A program made the translations under genes and the position numbers. Below the pieces are notes generated by a model that saw only the letters and a list, made by a program, of their open reading frames with translations, was not told where the DNA came from and did not search any database. DNA of 7,341 bases from Helicobacteraceae bacterium (GTDB lineage: Bacteria; Campylobacterota; Campylobacteria; Campylobacterales; Sulfurimonadaceae): assembly GCA_027083665.1 (NCBI GenBank), contig JALWNV010000054.1, positions 1 through 7,341 on the forward strand. The letters run 5' to 3'. Of the stretch, positions 1 to 6,363 are shown piece by piece (the stretch's first letter is position 1; each line of letters begins with the position of its first letter).

Positions 1-51
1 CTCAATCAGTTTCGTCGCTTTTATCCTCCGTTCATACATGTTAAACATCAT
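1..51 (-). CDS. Possible 5' end of a leftward gene (partial, unknown)
   Basis: Reading leftward from an ATG at 51 (further in-frame ATGs at 48 and 39), 17 codons run to the window edge without a stop. They begin MMFNMYERRIKATKLIE. The piece is too short to assign a function. It is suggested mainly because the AT-rich stretch 52-173 looks like a divergent promoter region. No strong ribosome binding site precedes the start. The GGAGG at 24-28 on this strand lies inside the reading frame and has no start codon at a normal distance before the edge. It could equally be non-coding. Confidence 0.25.
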   Translation of the reverse strand, partial: MMFNMYERRIKATKLIE

Positions 52-152
52 ATACAGCCCTATAATTCTTTTGTCTATTATTTATAATTCAAATTTATGC
101 TATCCTATTTTTAAGAAAAAATCAAGCTTTGCTGCTTAAACAGAAATATATA

Positions 153-167
153 TTATAATTATTATAA
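153..167. promoter_or_regulatory. Perfect PerR-box-like operator (TTATAAT-T-ATTATAA)
   Basis: Positions 153-167 form a 7-1-7 inverted repeat. It extends to 8-1-8 (152-168) and is identical to the PerR-box consensus TTATAATNATTATAA described for Bacillus subtilis. It differs from the Fur consensus TGATAATNATTATCA at one position in each half. It ends six bases before the ATG of the cytochrome gene and overlaps two TATAAT boxes, a position where a bound repressor would block transcription or initiation. The surroundings are very AT-rich, so a chance match is possible. PerR and Fur are themselves known iron- or peroxide-responsive regulators, which would suit a heme protein. Confidence 0.45.
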
Positions 168-168
168 T
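154..168 (+). promoter_or_regulatory. Candidate -10 boxes for the cytochrome gene
   Basis: TATAAT occurs at 154-159 and again at 163-168. The second would place the transcription start at or next to the ATG at 174, giving a leaderless message. The first would leave a leader of about 8 bases. No convincing -35 lies at 17 bases; TTGCTG at 129-134 is 19 bases upstream of the first box. Further TATAAT boxes at 61-66 and 83-88 could drive a longer leader. Which one is used cannot be told from sequence. Confidence 0.3.
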
Positions 169-173
169 CTTGC

Positions 174-878
174 ATGAAAATTTCAAACTGCTTTCTTCCG
201 GTAATCCTGATCCTGCTGAGTGCATGCAGCACAGAAAACTCCCGGCACTACGACGCGCAGAAGCTGTTGGCGGAGAAGTGCGCGAAATGCCACAATCTCG
301 ATATGCCGCCGAAAACATACGAAGATGAAAAAGCGCCGCCGATGATGGCAGTAGCGTTTCATGTCAAGGATTTCATGCCGGTACGCAATCCCGCCGACAA
401 AAAACCGGCATTCGTCGCTTTTGTCACCGACTATGTTCTGCATCCCGCCGCTTCGAAGTCGTTTTGTGATAAACAGAGCCTCGAGAGCTACGGTCTGATG
501 CCGTCGCAAAAAGGAAACATCTCCCGTCCCGAGCTCGAAGCGGTCGCCGAATATATCTACGATACCTATACGAAAGAGGTCTTTTTAAAAAAGATGCAGG
601 AAGCCAACGCGTTCGCCCGGCTTCCCGAAGGCGAACGTCTTGCAAGAACATACGGCTGTTTCAGCTGTCATGACACGGCCGGCCGGAAAGTGGGACCCTC
701 TTTTTCGGATATCGCCGGACGCTACCGCGATGCCGGACGTATCTCCGAAAGCATCGAAAACGGTTCGCGCGGCAAATGGCCGGAGAGCCGAAACATTCCC
801 ATGCCTCCGCGACACGACCTCAATGCGTCTGTCTGCCGTATATTGGCGTCGTGGATACTCGAACAGAAAAGACCGTAA
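174..878 (+). CDS. Diheme c-type cytochrome lipoprotein
   Basis: A 234-residue protein with a short lipoprotein signal: a hydrophobic run at residues 7-16 and a lipobox LSAC with Cys18 as the lipidated residue. Two heme c attachment motifs are visible, CAKCH at 36-40 and CFSCH at 162-166. Candidate axial methionines follow each: Met109 in a YGLMP context and Met210 in an IPMPP context. The second domain has the GPSF...ENGSRGKWP pattern of small class I cytochromes. The inferred role is electron transfer at the periplasmic face of a membrane; its partner is unknown. It lacks the length and signatures of cytochrome c peroxidase. The start is fixed by an in-frame TAA at 165-167. No Shine-Dalgarno is seen, because the PerR-like palindrome occupies that place. 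Its stop lies six bases from the stop of the convergent patatin gene. Confidence 0.88.
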   Translation: MKISNCFLPVILILLSACSTENSRHYDAQKLLAEKCAKCHNLDMPPKTYEDEKAPPMMAVAFHVKDFMPVRNPADKKPAFVAFVTDYVLHPAASKSFCDKQSLESYGLMPSQKGNISRPELEAVAEYIYDTYTKEVFLKKMQEANAFARLPEGERLARTYGCFSCHDTAGRKVGPSFSDIAGRYRDAGRISESIENGSRGKWPESRNIPMPPRHDLNASVCRILASWILEQKRP

Positions 879-884
879 GGTGTA

Positions 885-1763
885 TCAGCGCTGAAAAACG
901 GGCTCGCGCTGCAGCGCCTTTGCCGCGGCCGTACGGCCGGCTTCGATCACTTCCTGTGCCCGGTGGAAGTCGAACGTCTCGCAGACATTGCGAGGGATCT
1001 CGATCACCATATCGGGCGGATAGCCGCCGAGACGGTACTGCGTCAGGCTCTGTTGCATGGTATCGAACGTCCGGTCAAGGATGGAAAAAAGGTGTACGGT
1101 ATCCTGTTTTTTCGCCTGCTCGTACAATGCGAGCTTGGCCTGCGTAAACATCCGTTCGATCAGCGAATCGTAGCGTTCCGCCACCGCCGGCGGTGCTTCG
1201 GGGGTCTGTATCTCGGGACCGTAAAGGCTCACGGCGATCGTTAGGTCGCTGCGGTCGGACATCGTCGGCGCCACGGGAAGCGGGTTGAGGATCCCGCCGT
1301 CGACAAGAAGCCGGTCACCGTCTTCGACCGGAGTGAAGACCGACGGGATCGAGATCGACGCCCGGATCGCCGAGAGCAGGTCGCCGTCTTGAAACCAGAC
1401 CTCCTTGCCGTGGTTGAGGTCCGATGCTACCGCGGTGTAGCGTACGGGAAGCGCTTCGATCTTCTGCGATCCGATCATCTGCTCGAGCCGGTTGAAGACC
1501 TTCGTACCGTTCATGAAACCGCGGCGGTCCCATGCCAGGTCCAGCAGTCCCGCGACGTCCAGCGGTTCGAGAGTGAGCACCCACGCCTTGTACTCGGCCA
1601 GTTTTCCGCAGGCATAGAGCCCGCCGATCAACGCCCCCATCGAGGTTCCGCTGATCGAGACGATCTCGCAGCCGTACCGCTGCAGCTCTTCGATCACCCC
1701 GATATGGGCATACCCGCGCGCCCCGCCGCTGCCGAGCACCAGCGATACCTTCGTCTTTTCCAT
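885..1763 (-). CDS. Patatin-like phospholipase, RssA type
   Basis: A 292-residue protein with the complete patatin catalytic signature. The oxyanion-hole glycine loop GSGGARG is at residues 11-17, the nucleophile elbow GTSMG at 39-43 (Ser41) and the catalytic DGG at 155-157 (Asp155) inside VDGGILNPLPV. The SIPSVFTPVEDG stretch before it is typical of bacterial RssA/YchK-like members. Known family activity is lipid acyl hydrolysis through a Ser-Asp dyad; the substrate here is unknown. No signal peptide is present, so it is cytoplasmic or membrane-associated. I start it at the ATG at 1763, which has an AAGGAAGG-type ribosome site just upstream. An ATG at 1805 would add 14 unrelated basic residues and overlap the preceding gene. 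It lies 25 bases downstream of the binding-protein gene and is probably co-transcribed with it. Confidence 0.9.
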   Translation of the reverse strand: MEKTKVSLVLGSGGARGYAHIGVIEELQRYGCEIVSISGTSMGALIGGLYACGKLAEYKAWVLTLEPLDVAGLLDLAWDRRGFMNGTKVFNRLEQMIGSQKIEALPVRYTAVASDLNHGKEVWFQDGDLLSAIRASISIPSVFTPVEDGDRLLVDGGILNPLPVAPTMSDRSDLTIAVSLYGPEIQTPEAPPAVAERYDSLIERMFTQAKLALYEQAKKQDTVHLFSILDRTFDTMQQSLTQYRLGGYPPDMVIEIPRNVCETFDFHRAQEVIEAGRTAAAKALQREPVFQR

Positions 1764-1788
1764 CTGTTTTTTCCTTCCTTTTGAATAC

Positions 1789-2793
1789 TTATGGAGTGCT
1801 CGCACGCTGCCGTGTCACGGCAGAAACATCGAGCGGCACTGCACGGAACATTCCGAGTTTCTTGATGTCCGACGGAGTTTCGACATCGGGACGCAGCGGG
1901 GTCAGGGCGCATTCGGAAAAGGCCAGCCGCCGCATGGCCTCCGGGGAGAGCAGGTAGTCGATCAGCCGTTTCGCTTCTGCCGGGTGACGGGCACCGTGGA
2001 CGATTCCGGCGGCATCGGGAACGAGCAGCGTACCCGCCGCATCCGCCGTCTGATCGGGATAGACGATCAAGACCGGTGCCCCCGACCGGAAGCGTTTCAA
2101 AGCGGCATCGCTGTCGACGAGGGCAAAGTCGAAAGTACCGTTGGCCACGAAGTCGGCGCTGGCCTCTTCGCCGTCGGTATAGGTCACGCCGTTGGCGTCC
2201 ATCGCCCGGGAGAACGCCCCGAAACGCTCGTCTCCCCAGAGGGTCCGCCATACCGCCGCCTGCAGTGCCGTCGCCGGGGTATGCCATGCGGCGATCGCCG
2301 CCCGGTCGCGAAAAGACGCATCCGTATAGGCATGGACCGATACCGGTGCGGCCTTGGCATGGCTGTTGACAAGCAGAACCCGCGTTCTCGCGGCGATCCC
2401 GGTCCAGTAGCCGTCGGGATCCCGATAGGCTTCCGCGATTGCGGAGGCGGCCGGCGATCGATAGACGCCGGCCGCGCCTTTTTGCCGAAGCCGCTGTGCG
2501 GTAAAGGGATCGCGTACCCAGAAGACGTCCGCACGGGCGGGCGTCTCGGACAGCAAGCGCCCGGCCAGCTGCCGCTGTGATGAAGCATTCGAATCGAAAT
2601 AGACCGCATGTACCCTGACCCCCGACCGTTTTTCGAAATCCGACAGTACCGGTGCGGCGCAGGCGCGTTTCTCCGATACGTAGACCGTCACTTCCGGTTT
2701 CTTCTTCCGACGCTCCTCCTCGTCGCTTTGCAATATGATAAAAAATACGGCGATAATCGCCAGCACACTCAGAACGATATCCCTCGTTTTCAT
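1789..2793 (-). CDS. Orphan periplasmic Fe(III)-type ABC substrate-binding protein, membrane-anchored
   Basis: 334 residues. The N-terminus has one hydrophobic segment (about 7-22) with no lipobox or clear cleavage site, followed by an acidic then lysine-rich stretch. It is therefore probably a signal-anchor that tethers the protein to the inner membrane. The rest follows the FutA/FbpA-like binding-protein pattern: VTVYVSEK opening, SDFEKRSGVRV, ADVFWVRDP, YWTGIAARTRVLLVN, and near the C-terminus AAGIVHGARHPAEAKRLIDYLLSPEA. The family commonly binds ferric iron, and some members bind other anions or cations. I could not confidently place the iron-binding tyrosines, so the ligand is inferred. 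No permease or ATPase gene is adjacent. The ribosome site AGGA at 2804-2807 supports the ATG at 2793. The patatin gene follows in the same direction. Confidence 0.82.
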   Translation of the reverse strand: MKTRDIVLSVLAIIAVFFIILQSDEEERRKKKPEVTVYVSEKRACAAPVLSDFEKRSGVRVHAVYFDSNASSQRQLAGRLLSETPARADVFWVRDPFTAQRLRQKGAAGVYRSPAASAIAEAYRDPDGYWTGIAARTRVLLVNSHAKAAPVSVHAYTDASFRDRAAIAAWHTPATALQAAVWRTLWGDERFGAFSRAMDANGVTYTDGEEASADFVANGTFDFALVDSDAALKRFRSGAPVLIVYPDQTADAAGTLLVPDAAGIVHGARHPAEAKRLIDYLLSPEAMRRLAFSECALTPLRPDVETPSDIKKLGMFRAVPLDVSAVTRQRASTP

Positions 2794-2830
2794 CTTACGG
2801 TTTTCCTGCCTTCATGTATCATCTGCACCA

Positions 2831-2859
2831 ATTGTACCATTTTCCCGTATCCGGGTTAA
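2831..2859 (-). promoter_or_regulatory. Candidate sigma70 promoter for the binding protein-patatin operon
   Basis: On the minus strand a -35 element TTAACC (2859-2854) and a -10 element TACAAT (2836-2831) are separated by exactly 17 bases. Predicted transcription would start near 2824, leaving a leader of about 30 bases that contains the AGGA ribosome site. The position directly upstream of the leftward gene pair supports it. Confidence 0.4.
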
Positions 2860-2881
2860 TCCGTCCCTAACCAAAGCCCCC

Positions 2882-2887
2882 TATAAT
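2882..2887 (+). promoter_or_regulatory. Candidate -10 box (TATAAT) for the rightward operon
   Basis: A perfect TATAAT ends seven bases before the ATG at 2895, so transcription would start at or next to the start codon. No ribosome binding site is visible between them. No good -35 element lies at normal spacing; TTAATC at 2856-2861 is 20 bases away. Confidence 0.35.
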
Positions 2888-2894
2888 ACGGTTT

Positions 2895-4103
2895 ATGATT
2901 GCAAATATTATCGCCGTTTTCGTTGCCGTATCGGTAGGCATCGTCCTTTTTCTTCCCCGTATCACCGCCAATCATCTGTGGCGTGCGACCGTCATTCCGC
3001 TGGCCTCCATCATCGGCAGCGGTTTTCTCGTCATCGCACCGATTTTGCAGATGAGTGTCGGCTCCAAGGCCTTGATCGCCATCACCGTGCTCGTCCTCGC
3101 CGCCTACGGCATCGGTGAAGCGATCCGTTTCAACATCTCGCACACCGAACCGCTGCTGCTGAATCAGAAACTCGGCGGTGTTGCGCGTTTTTTCGAGACG
3201 CTCTCCGATCCGGCGCTGGCTTTTGCCTATATCATCTCCGTCACCTATTACCTGACGCTGTTCGGTGATTTCGCCCTGCGGGCGGTCAATATCCATCATG
3301 AATATGTCTCCAAAGCGATCACGACCGGTGTTTTGCTGATCATCGCGTGGTTCGGCAGCCACAAAGGTTTCGCCTTTCTTTCCAAGTTCGAGGGCCTGAA
3401 ACTGGCGGTCATCGCTTCGCTGATCGCGACAATGGCGTACCAAAACGGCCTGCTCTGGCTTCACGGCGACTGGGGTCTGCATTTCGACGATCCCGATATC
3501 GATCTGCATGCCGTGCGTATCGTGATGGGTATGCTTATCGTGATTCAGGGCTTCGAGACCTCGCGCTATCTCGGGGACAAATACGACGCCGGGCTTCGCA
3601 TCCGCTCCATGCGGCTGGCGCAGCAGCTTTCCGGAGCGATCTACATCGTTTTTATCGCGCTGATCCTGTACTACTTCAACTTTCCGCTGCCCGCGACCGG
3701 TCAGGATACGGCTATCGTCAATATCGCTCAGCATATCGCCACCGTTTTGCCGTGGATGCTGATCGCATTGGCACTGATCGCACAATTCGACGCTGCGGTT
3801 GCCGATACGCAGGGGGGCGGCGGACTGATCTACGAGTTGACGAAAAAGCGCCTCCCTATTAAAGCGGCCTATCTCATCATCGCCGGACTTGGCATCGCAC
3901 TGGTCTGGACATCCAATGTCTTCGAGATTATCACGTATGCGTCACAGGCCTTTGCATTCTACTACGCGCTGCAGGCGCTTGTCGCCACTGCCGTCGCCTG
4001 GAACAGCAAACATATCAAATACCATTACCTCAAGTCGCTTTTCTTTTTCGCTATGGCGGTGCTTGCGGCCGGTGTCGCGGTTTTCGGTCTGCCGGCGGAA
4101 TAA
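2895..4103 (+). CDS. APC-superfamily-like (LeuT-fold) 12-helix membrane protein, substrate unknown
   Basis: 402 residues with about twelve hydrophobic helices: roughly 2-20, 31-52, 56-76, 105-125, 137-155, 163-183, 203-222, 243-263, 283-300, 321-341, 346-367 and 375-398. Helix 2 carries ASIIGSGFLVIAP, like the unwound GSG motif in the first core helix of amino acid/polyamine transporters. Helix 7 carries VIQGFETSRYLG followed by a basic RIRSMRLAQ stretch, like their sixth core helix (FxGxE...). With one extra N-terminal helix this fits a LeuT-type inverted repeat. I infer a secondary transporter; the family assignment rests on motif resemblance only. No other in-frame start is available nearby and the ATG lacks a Shine-Dalgarno. 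It heads a rightward operon, with 18 bases to the next gene. Confidence 0.72.
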   Translation: MIANIIAVFVAVSVGIVLFLPRITANHLWRATVIPLASIIGSGFLVIAPILQMSVGSKALIAITVLVLAAYGIGEAIRFNISHTEPLLLNQKLGGVARFFETLSDPALAFAYIISVTYYLTLFGDFALRAVNIHHEYVSKAITTGVLLIIAWFGSHKGFAFLSKFEGLKLAVIASLIATMAYQNGLLWLHGDWGLHFDDPDIDLHAVRIVMGMLIVIQGFETSRYLGDKYDAGLRIRSMRLAQQLSGAIYIVFIALILYYFNFPLPATGQDTAIVNIAQHIATVLPWMLIALALIAQFDAAVADTQGGGGLIYELTKKRLPIKAAYLIIAGLGIALVWTSNVFEIITYASQAFAFYYALQALVATAVAWNSKHIKYHYLKSLFFFAMAVLAAGVAVFGLPAE

Positions 4104-4107
4104 AAAA

Positions 4108-4115
4108 GAGGAGAG
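4108..4115 (+). promoter_or_regulatory. Ribosome binding site of the ABM gene
   Basis: GAGGAGAG sits six bases before the ATG at 4122. It is the clearest Shine-Dalgarno in the rightward operon and fixes the start of the monooxygenase gene. Confidence 0.7.
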
Positions 4116-4121
4116 AACATT

Positions 4122-4442
4122 ATGGTCATTGCCAACCGGATTACGATCACGACAGCGCCTGAAGATGCGAAAACCCTTCGCGCATTGCTCAATGAACTGA
4201 CCGCCTATGCCGCGACGCTCAAAGGCTGTCACAAATTCGAGCTCTACCAGCTTGAAGAGGCGCGTGAACGTTTCCTCATCATCGAGATATGGAAAAGCGG
4301 CAAAGCGCATCGGAAGTATCTTGAAGACGAAACCGTCAAAGCGCTGCGGGAGAAGATCGCGCCGCTGATCGAGAATGAAGAGAAAACGGCGTTGAAACTG
4401 ACACAGTGCCTGACGAAACAGCGCTACTGGACGGACGAATGA
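4122..4442 (+). CDS. Antibiotic biosynthesis monooxygenase (ABM)-fold protein, YgiN-like
   Basis: A 106-residue protein matching the ABM dimeric ferredoxin-like family. It has an opening beta strand VIANRITITTAP, an amphipathic helix (EDAKTLRALLNELTAY), LKGCHKFELYQLEE, and then the family's characteristic RFLIIEIWKSGKAHRKYLE near residues 48-67. Relatives include putative quinol monooxygenases such as YgiN and small heme-handling proteins. The specific substrate cannot be read from sequence. There is no signal peptide, so it is cytoplasmic. The last bases overlap the start of the glycosidase gene as ATGA (4439-4442), which implies coupled translation and tight co-expression. Confidence 0.82.
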   Translation: MVIANRITITTAPEDAKTLRALLNELTAYAATLKGCHKFELYQLEEARERFLIIEIWKSGKAHRKYLEDETVKALREKIAPLIENEEKTALKLTQCLTKQRYWTDE

Positions 4443-5833
4443 TCGCCAAAGCCGCCCTGACGCCGATCCTCGTCTATCTGCTCGGCTGCGGCGACGCGTC
4501 CATCCGTCCGGCCTATCCCGTGCATCACGATATCAGCGTCACCGTCTTTTGGACAGGGGAAGCGGCCGGCGACGCCAACGGTCATATCCCCAATCTCGCC
4601 GGTGCCTGGGACGATCTGTGGATGCAGCATTTCGGCGGTATTGACGATCCGAACGTGCGCGACGGCTGGCGGCCTGCCGGTTTCGTTCCGGAGGAGAACC
4701 CGTTCTATTTCGCACTTCCCTACAACGATTTCGATGCAAACGGCATACGGAAAACGGACGCGAACACGACCGTCCCCTGGGCGGGGGATATTAACGTTTC
4801 CGACATGGAGTCTTACTGCAAGAACCGCTGGATCCGGATCGACAAAAACGGTACAGCCGCCTACGCCCAATGGGAAGATGTCGGTCCGTTCGGCGAAAAC
4901 GACGCGGCGTATGTTTTCGGCGATGCGGCTCCGGCCAATGCGATCAACGACCATGCCGGGCTCGATGTCTCTCCCGCCGTGCGCGACTATCTCGGTCTGG
5001 CGGATATCGACAGGGTCGACTGGCGTTTCGTCGACGAAGCCGACGTCCCCGACGGCCCGTGGAAAACGACGGTGACGTGTTCGGGAATCGACTGGAAAAC
5101 ATGGTGGCGCCCCGATACCGGCACGACATGGCAATGGCAGCTCACCGGCGATCTCAACACCTCTTTCGACGTCGACAGCTACGATATCGACCTCTTCGAG
5201 ACATCGCGGCAGACCATCGACGCGCTTCACGCGCAGGGGCGCAAAGTCATCTGCTATTTCAGCGCAGGCAGCTACGAAGCGTGGCGGCCGGATGCCGGGG
5301 ACTTCCCCGACGAAGTGCTGGGCAACGATCTCGACGGCTGGGAAGGCGAACGCTGGCTCGACATCCGAAACGACGCTCTGAAGCCCATCATGCTTGCACG
5401 CCTCAACCTCGCCGTCTCCAAAAAGTGCGACGCTGTCGAACCGGACAATATCGACGCCTATACCAATGACACCGGCTTTGCGCTCACGGCCGAAGATCAG
5501 CTTGCATGGAACAAATGGCTTTCACTCCAAGCCCATGAGCGCGAACTCTCGATCGCTCTTAAAAACGACGGCAGCCAGGCGGCCGAGCTTCAGCCCTTTT
5601 TCGACTTCGTCCTCAATGAACAGTGCCATCAATACGACGAATGCGACCTCTATCAGCCTTTTATCGATGCCGGGAAACCGGTCTTCAATGCCGAATACGC
5701 CAGGCGATATGTCGACGACAACGCCACCCGTGCCCAACTGTGCCAAAGCAGCCGCGACGCCGAACTCCGCACCCTCGTCCTGCCGCGAAACCTCGACGGC
5801 AGCTTCCGCTACAGCTGTGAGCAGACGCCGTGA
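4439..5833 (+). CDS. Lipoprotein: RlpA-like double-psi beta-barrel fused to GH114 glycosidase
   Basis: 464 residues from the ATG at 4439. The lipobox LLGC (14-17) follows a short hydrophobic stretch, so Cys17 is lipidated. Residues about 31-210 resemble a double-psi beta-barrel of the RlpA/expansin type. QWEDVGPF (144-151) matches the NDRGPF loop with its conserved Asp (here Asp147), [15 protein letters not shown] (173-187) matches the IDLSxAA...LG helix, and VDWRFV (193-198) is the closing strand. An insertion separates the first strand from the rest. Residues about 231-455 are a GH114-type TIM barrel: [17 protein letters not shown] (269-280), [12 protein letters not shown] (330-341), [23 protein letters not shown] and VFNAEYA. 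GH114 enzymes are known as endo-alpha-1,4-polygalactosaminidases. I infer action on an amino-sugar glycan in the envelope or matrix. A GTG at 4406 would destroy the lipoprotein signal layout. Confidence 0.83.
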   Translation: MIAKAALTPILVYLLGCGDASIRPAYPVHHDISVTVFWTGEAAGDANGHIPNLAGAWDDLWMQHFGGIDDPNVRDGWRPAGFVPEENPFYFALPYNDFDANGIRKTDANTTVPWAGDINVSDMESYCKNRWIRIDKNGTAAYAQWEDVGPFGENDAAYVFGDAAPANAINDHAGLDVSPAVRDYLGLADIDRVDWRFVDEADVPDGPWKTTVTCSGIDWKTWWRPDTGTTWQWQLTGDLNTSFDVDSYDIDLFETSRQTIDALHAQGRKVICYFSAGSYEAWRPDAGDFPDEVLGNDLDGWEGERWLDIRNDALKPIMLARLNLAVSKKCDAVEPDNIDAYTNDTGFALTAEDQLAWNKWLSLQAHERELSIALKNDGSQAAELQPFFDFVLNEQCHQYDECDLYQPFIDAGKPVFNAEYARRYVDDNATRAQLCQSSRDAELRTLVLPRNLDGSFRYSCEQTP

Positions 5834-6273
5834 CCGCCGTGATCCAGCGTGTATCGCAAGCGTCTGTTGCCGTCGACGGGAAAACCGTCTTACGCATCGA
5901 AAACGGATTGATGCTGCTGCTGGGCGTCGTCAGAGGCGATACGGAGGCGGGAGCGAAAAAGCTCGTCGACAAGATCGTCCATCTTCGTATCTTCGCCGAC
6001 GATGCCAGCAAAATGAACCGTTCGCTGATCGACAGCGGCGGCGAATTGCTCGTCGTCTCGCAGTTCACCCTGAGTGCTTCGGTCAAAAAAGGCCGCCGTC
6101 CCTCTTTCGACAACGCCGCCGCGCCGGAGGAAGCCAAACGCCTCTACGAGTATTTCATCACTCTCGCCTCCGAGACGGTCCCCGTGCGTTGCGGTGTCTT
6201 CGGAGCGGACATGAAAGTCGCCCTCGTCAACGACGGGCCGGTGACCTTCGTCATCGATACGGATACGCTCTGA
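5830..6273 (+). CDS. dtd: D-aminoacyl-tRNA deacylase
   Basis: A 147-residue protein that is full length for bacterial Dtd. It has the opening [15 protein letters not shown], the active-site SQFTL motif (residues about 77-81) and the NDGPVTF motif near the C-terminus that carries the Gly-cisPro dipeptide. The enzyme removes D-amino acids (and glycine) mischarged on tRNA and acts in the cytoplasm. It starts with GTG overlapping the TGA of the glycosidase gene (GTGA, 5830-5833), so it is probably translated by coupling as the last gene of the rightward unit. No independent ribosome site is evident. It is a housekeeping gene with no functional link that I can see to the lipoprotein before it. Confidence 0.96.
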   Translation: MTAVIQRVSQASVAVDGKTVLRIENGLMLLLGVVRGDTEAGAKKLVDKIVHLRIFADDASKMNRSLIDSGGELLVVSQFTLSASVKKGRRPSFDNAAAPEEAKRLYEYFITLASETVPVRCGVFGADMKVALVNDGPVTFVIDTDTL

Positions 6274-6277
6274 TCGT

Positions 6278-6363
6278 TTGATTTGCTACTGGCTTCAAAC
6301 AGCTCTAGAAGCGGCTCAAATTTTCAGAGGCAAGTCAAGGTCGCTCTCATCAGCTATAAATTT
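6278..6363 (+). pseudogene. Possible decayed 5' remnant of maf (nucleotide pyrophosphatase)
   Basis: Right after dtd, frame 6283 reads LLLASNSSR (6283-6309), strongly like the N-terminus of Maf/YhdE proteins (LILASxSxxR; Helicobacter-type SxSSTRA). The next frame continues AAQIFR (6311-6328), matching the following Maf helix. The first frame then resumes as VKVALISYKF (6334-6363), matching the next strand. This needs one inserted and one lost base in about 30 bases, as expected for decay. The similarity stops where the 3' end of the deaminase-like gene begins. Evidence is under 30 codons and judged from memory of the family, so chance resemblance remains possible. Confidence 0.35.

Noticed and set aside
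108..137. T-rich/A-rich hairpins (TTTTTAAGAAAAA and AAGC...GCTT) as terminators
   Set aside because: The stems are four to five A-T-rich pairs, and the setting between probable divergent genes does not call for a terminator.
1764..1805. Extended N-terminus for the patatin from ATG 1805
   Set aside because: It would overlap the upstream gene by 17 bases and add a basic leader with no family match. The ATG at 1763 has a strong ribosome site and begins just before the catalytic glycine loop.
1984..2580. Plus-strand open frame opposite the binding-protein gene
   Set aside because: It is low-complexity, Arg/Gly-rich and antisense to a clear binding-protein reading frame.
2844..2855. CCCG-TATC-CGGG small palindrome in the divergent promoter region
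   Set aside because: A four-base-pair arm is too short to claim as an operator. It lies between the -35 and -10 of the leftward promoter but is not repeated elsewhere.
2856..3785. Long minus-strand open frame (309 codons)
   Set aside because: It is antisense to the membrane-protein gene. Its product is a highly charged Asp/Gln/Arg-rich sequence typical of the complement of hydrophobic codons, with no recognisable domain.
4424..5230. Minus-strand open frame (268 codons) opposite the glycosidase gene
   Set aside because: It is a shadow of GC-rich third positions in the well-supported GH114 gene; no domain was recognised.
6292..6312. Hairpin GCTTC/GAAGC as a terminator after dtd
   Set aside because: The stem is only five base pairs with an 11-base loop, and no T-run follows directly. 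It overlaps the maf-like sequence.
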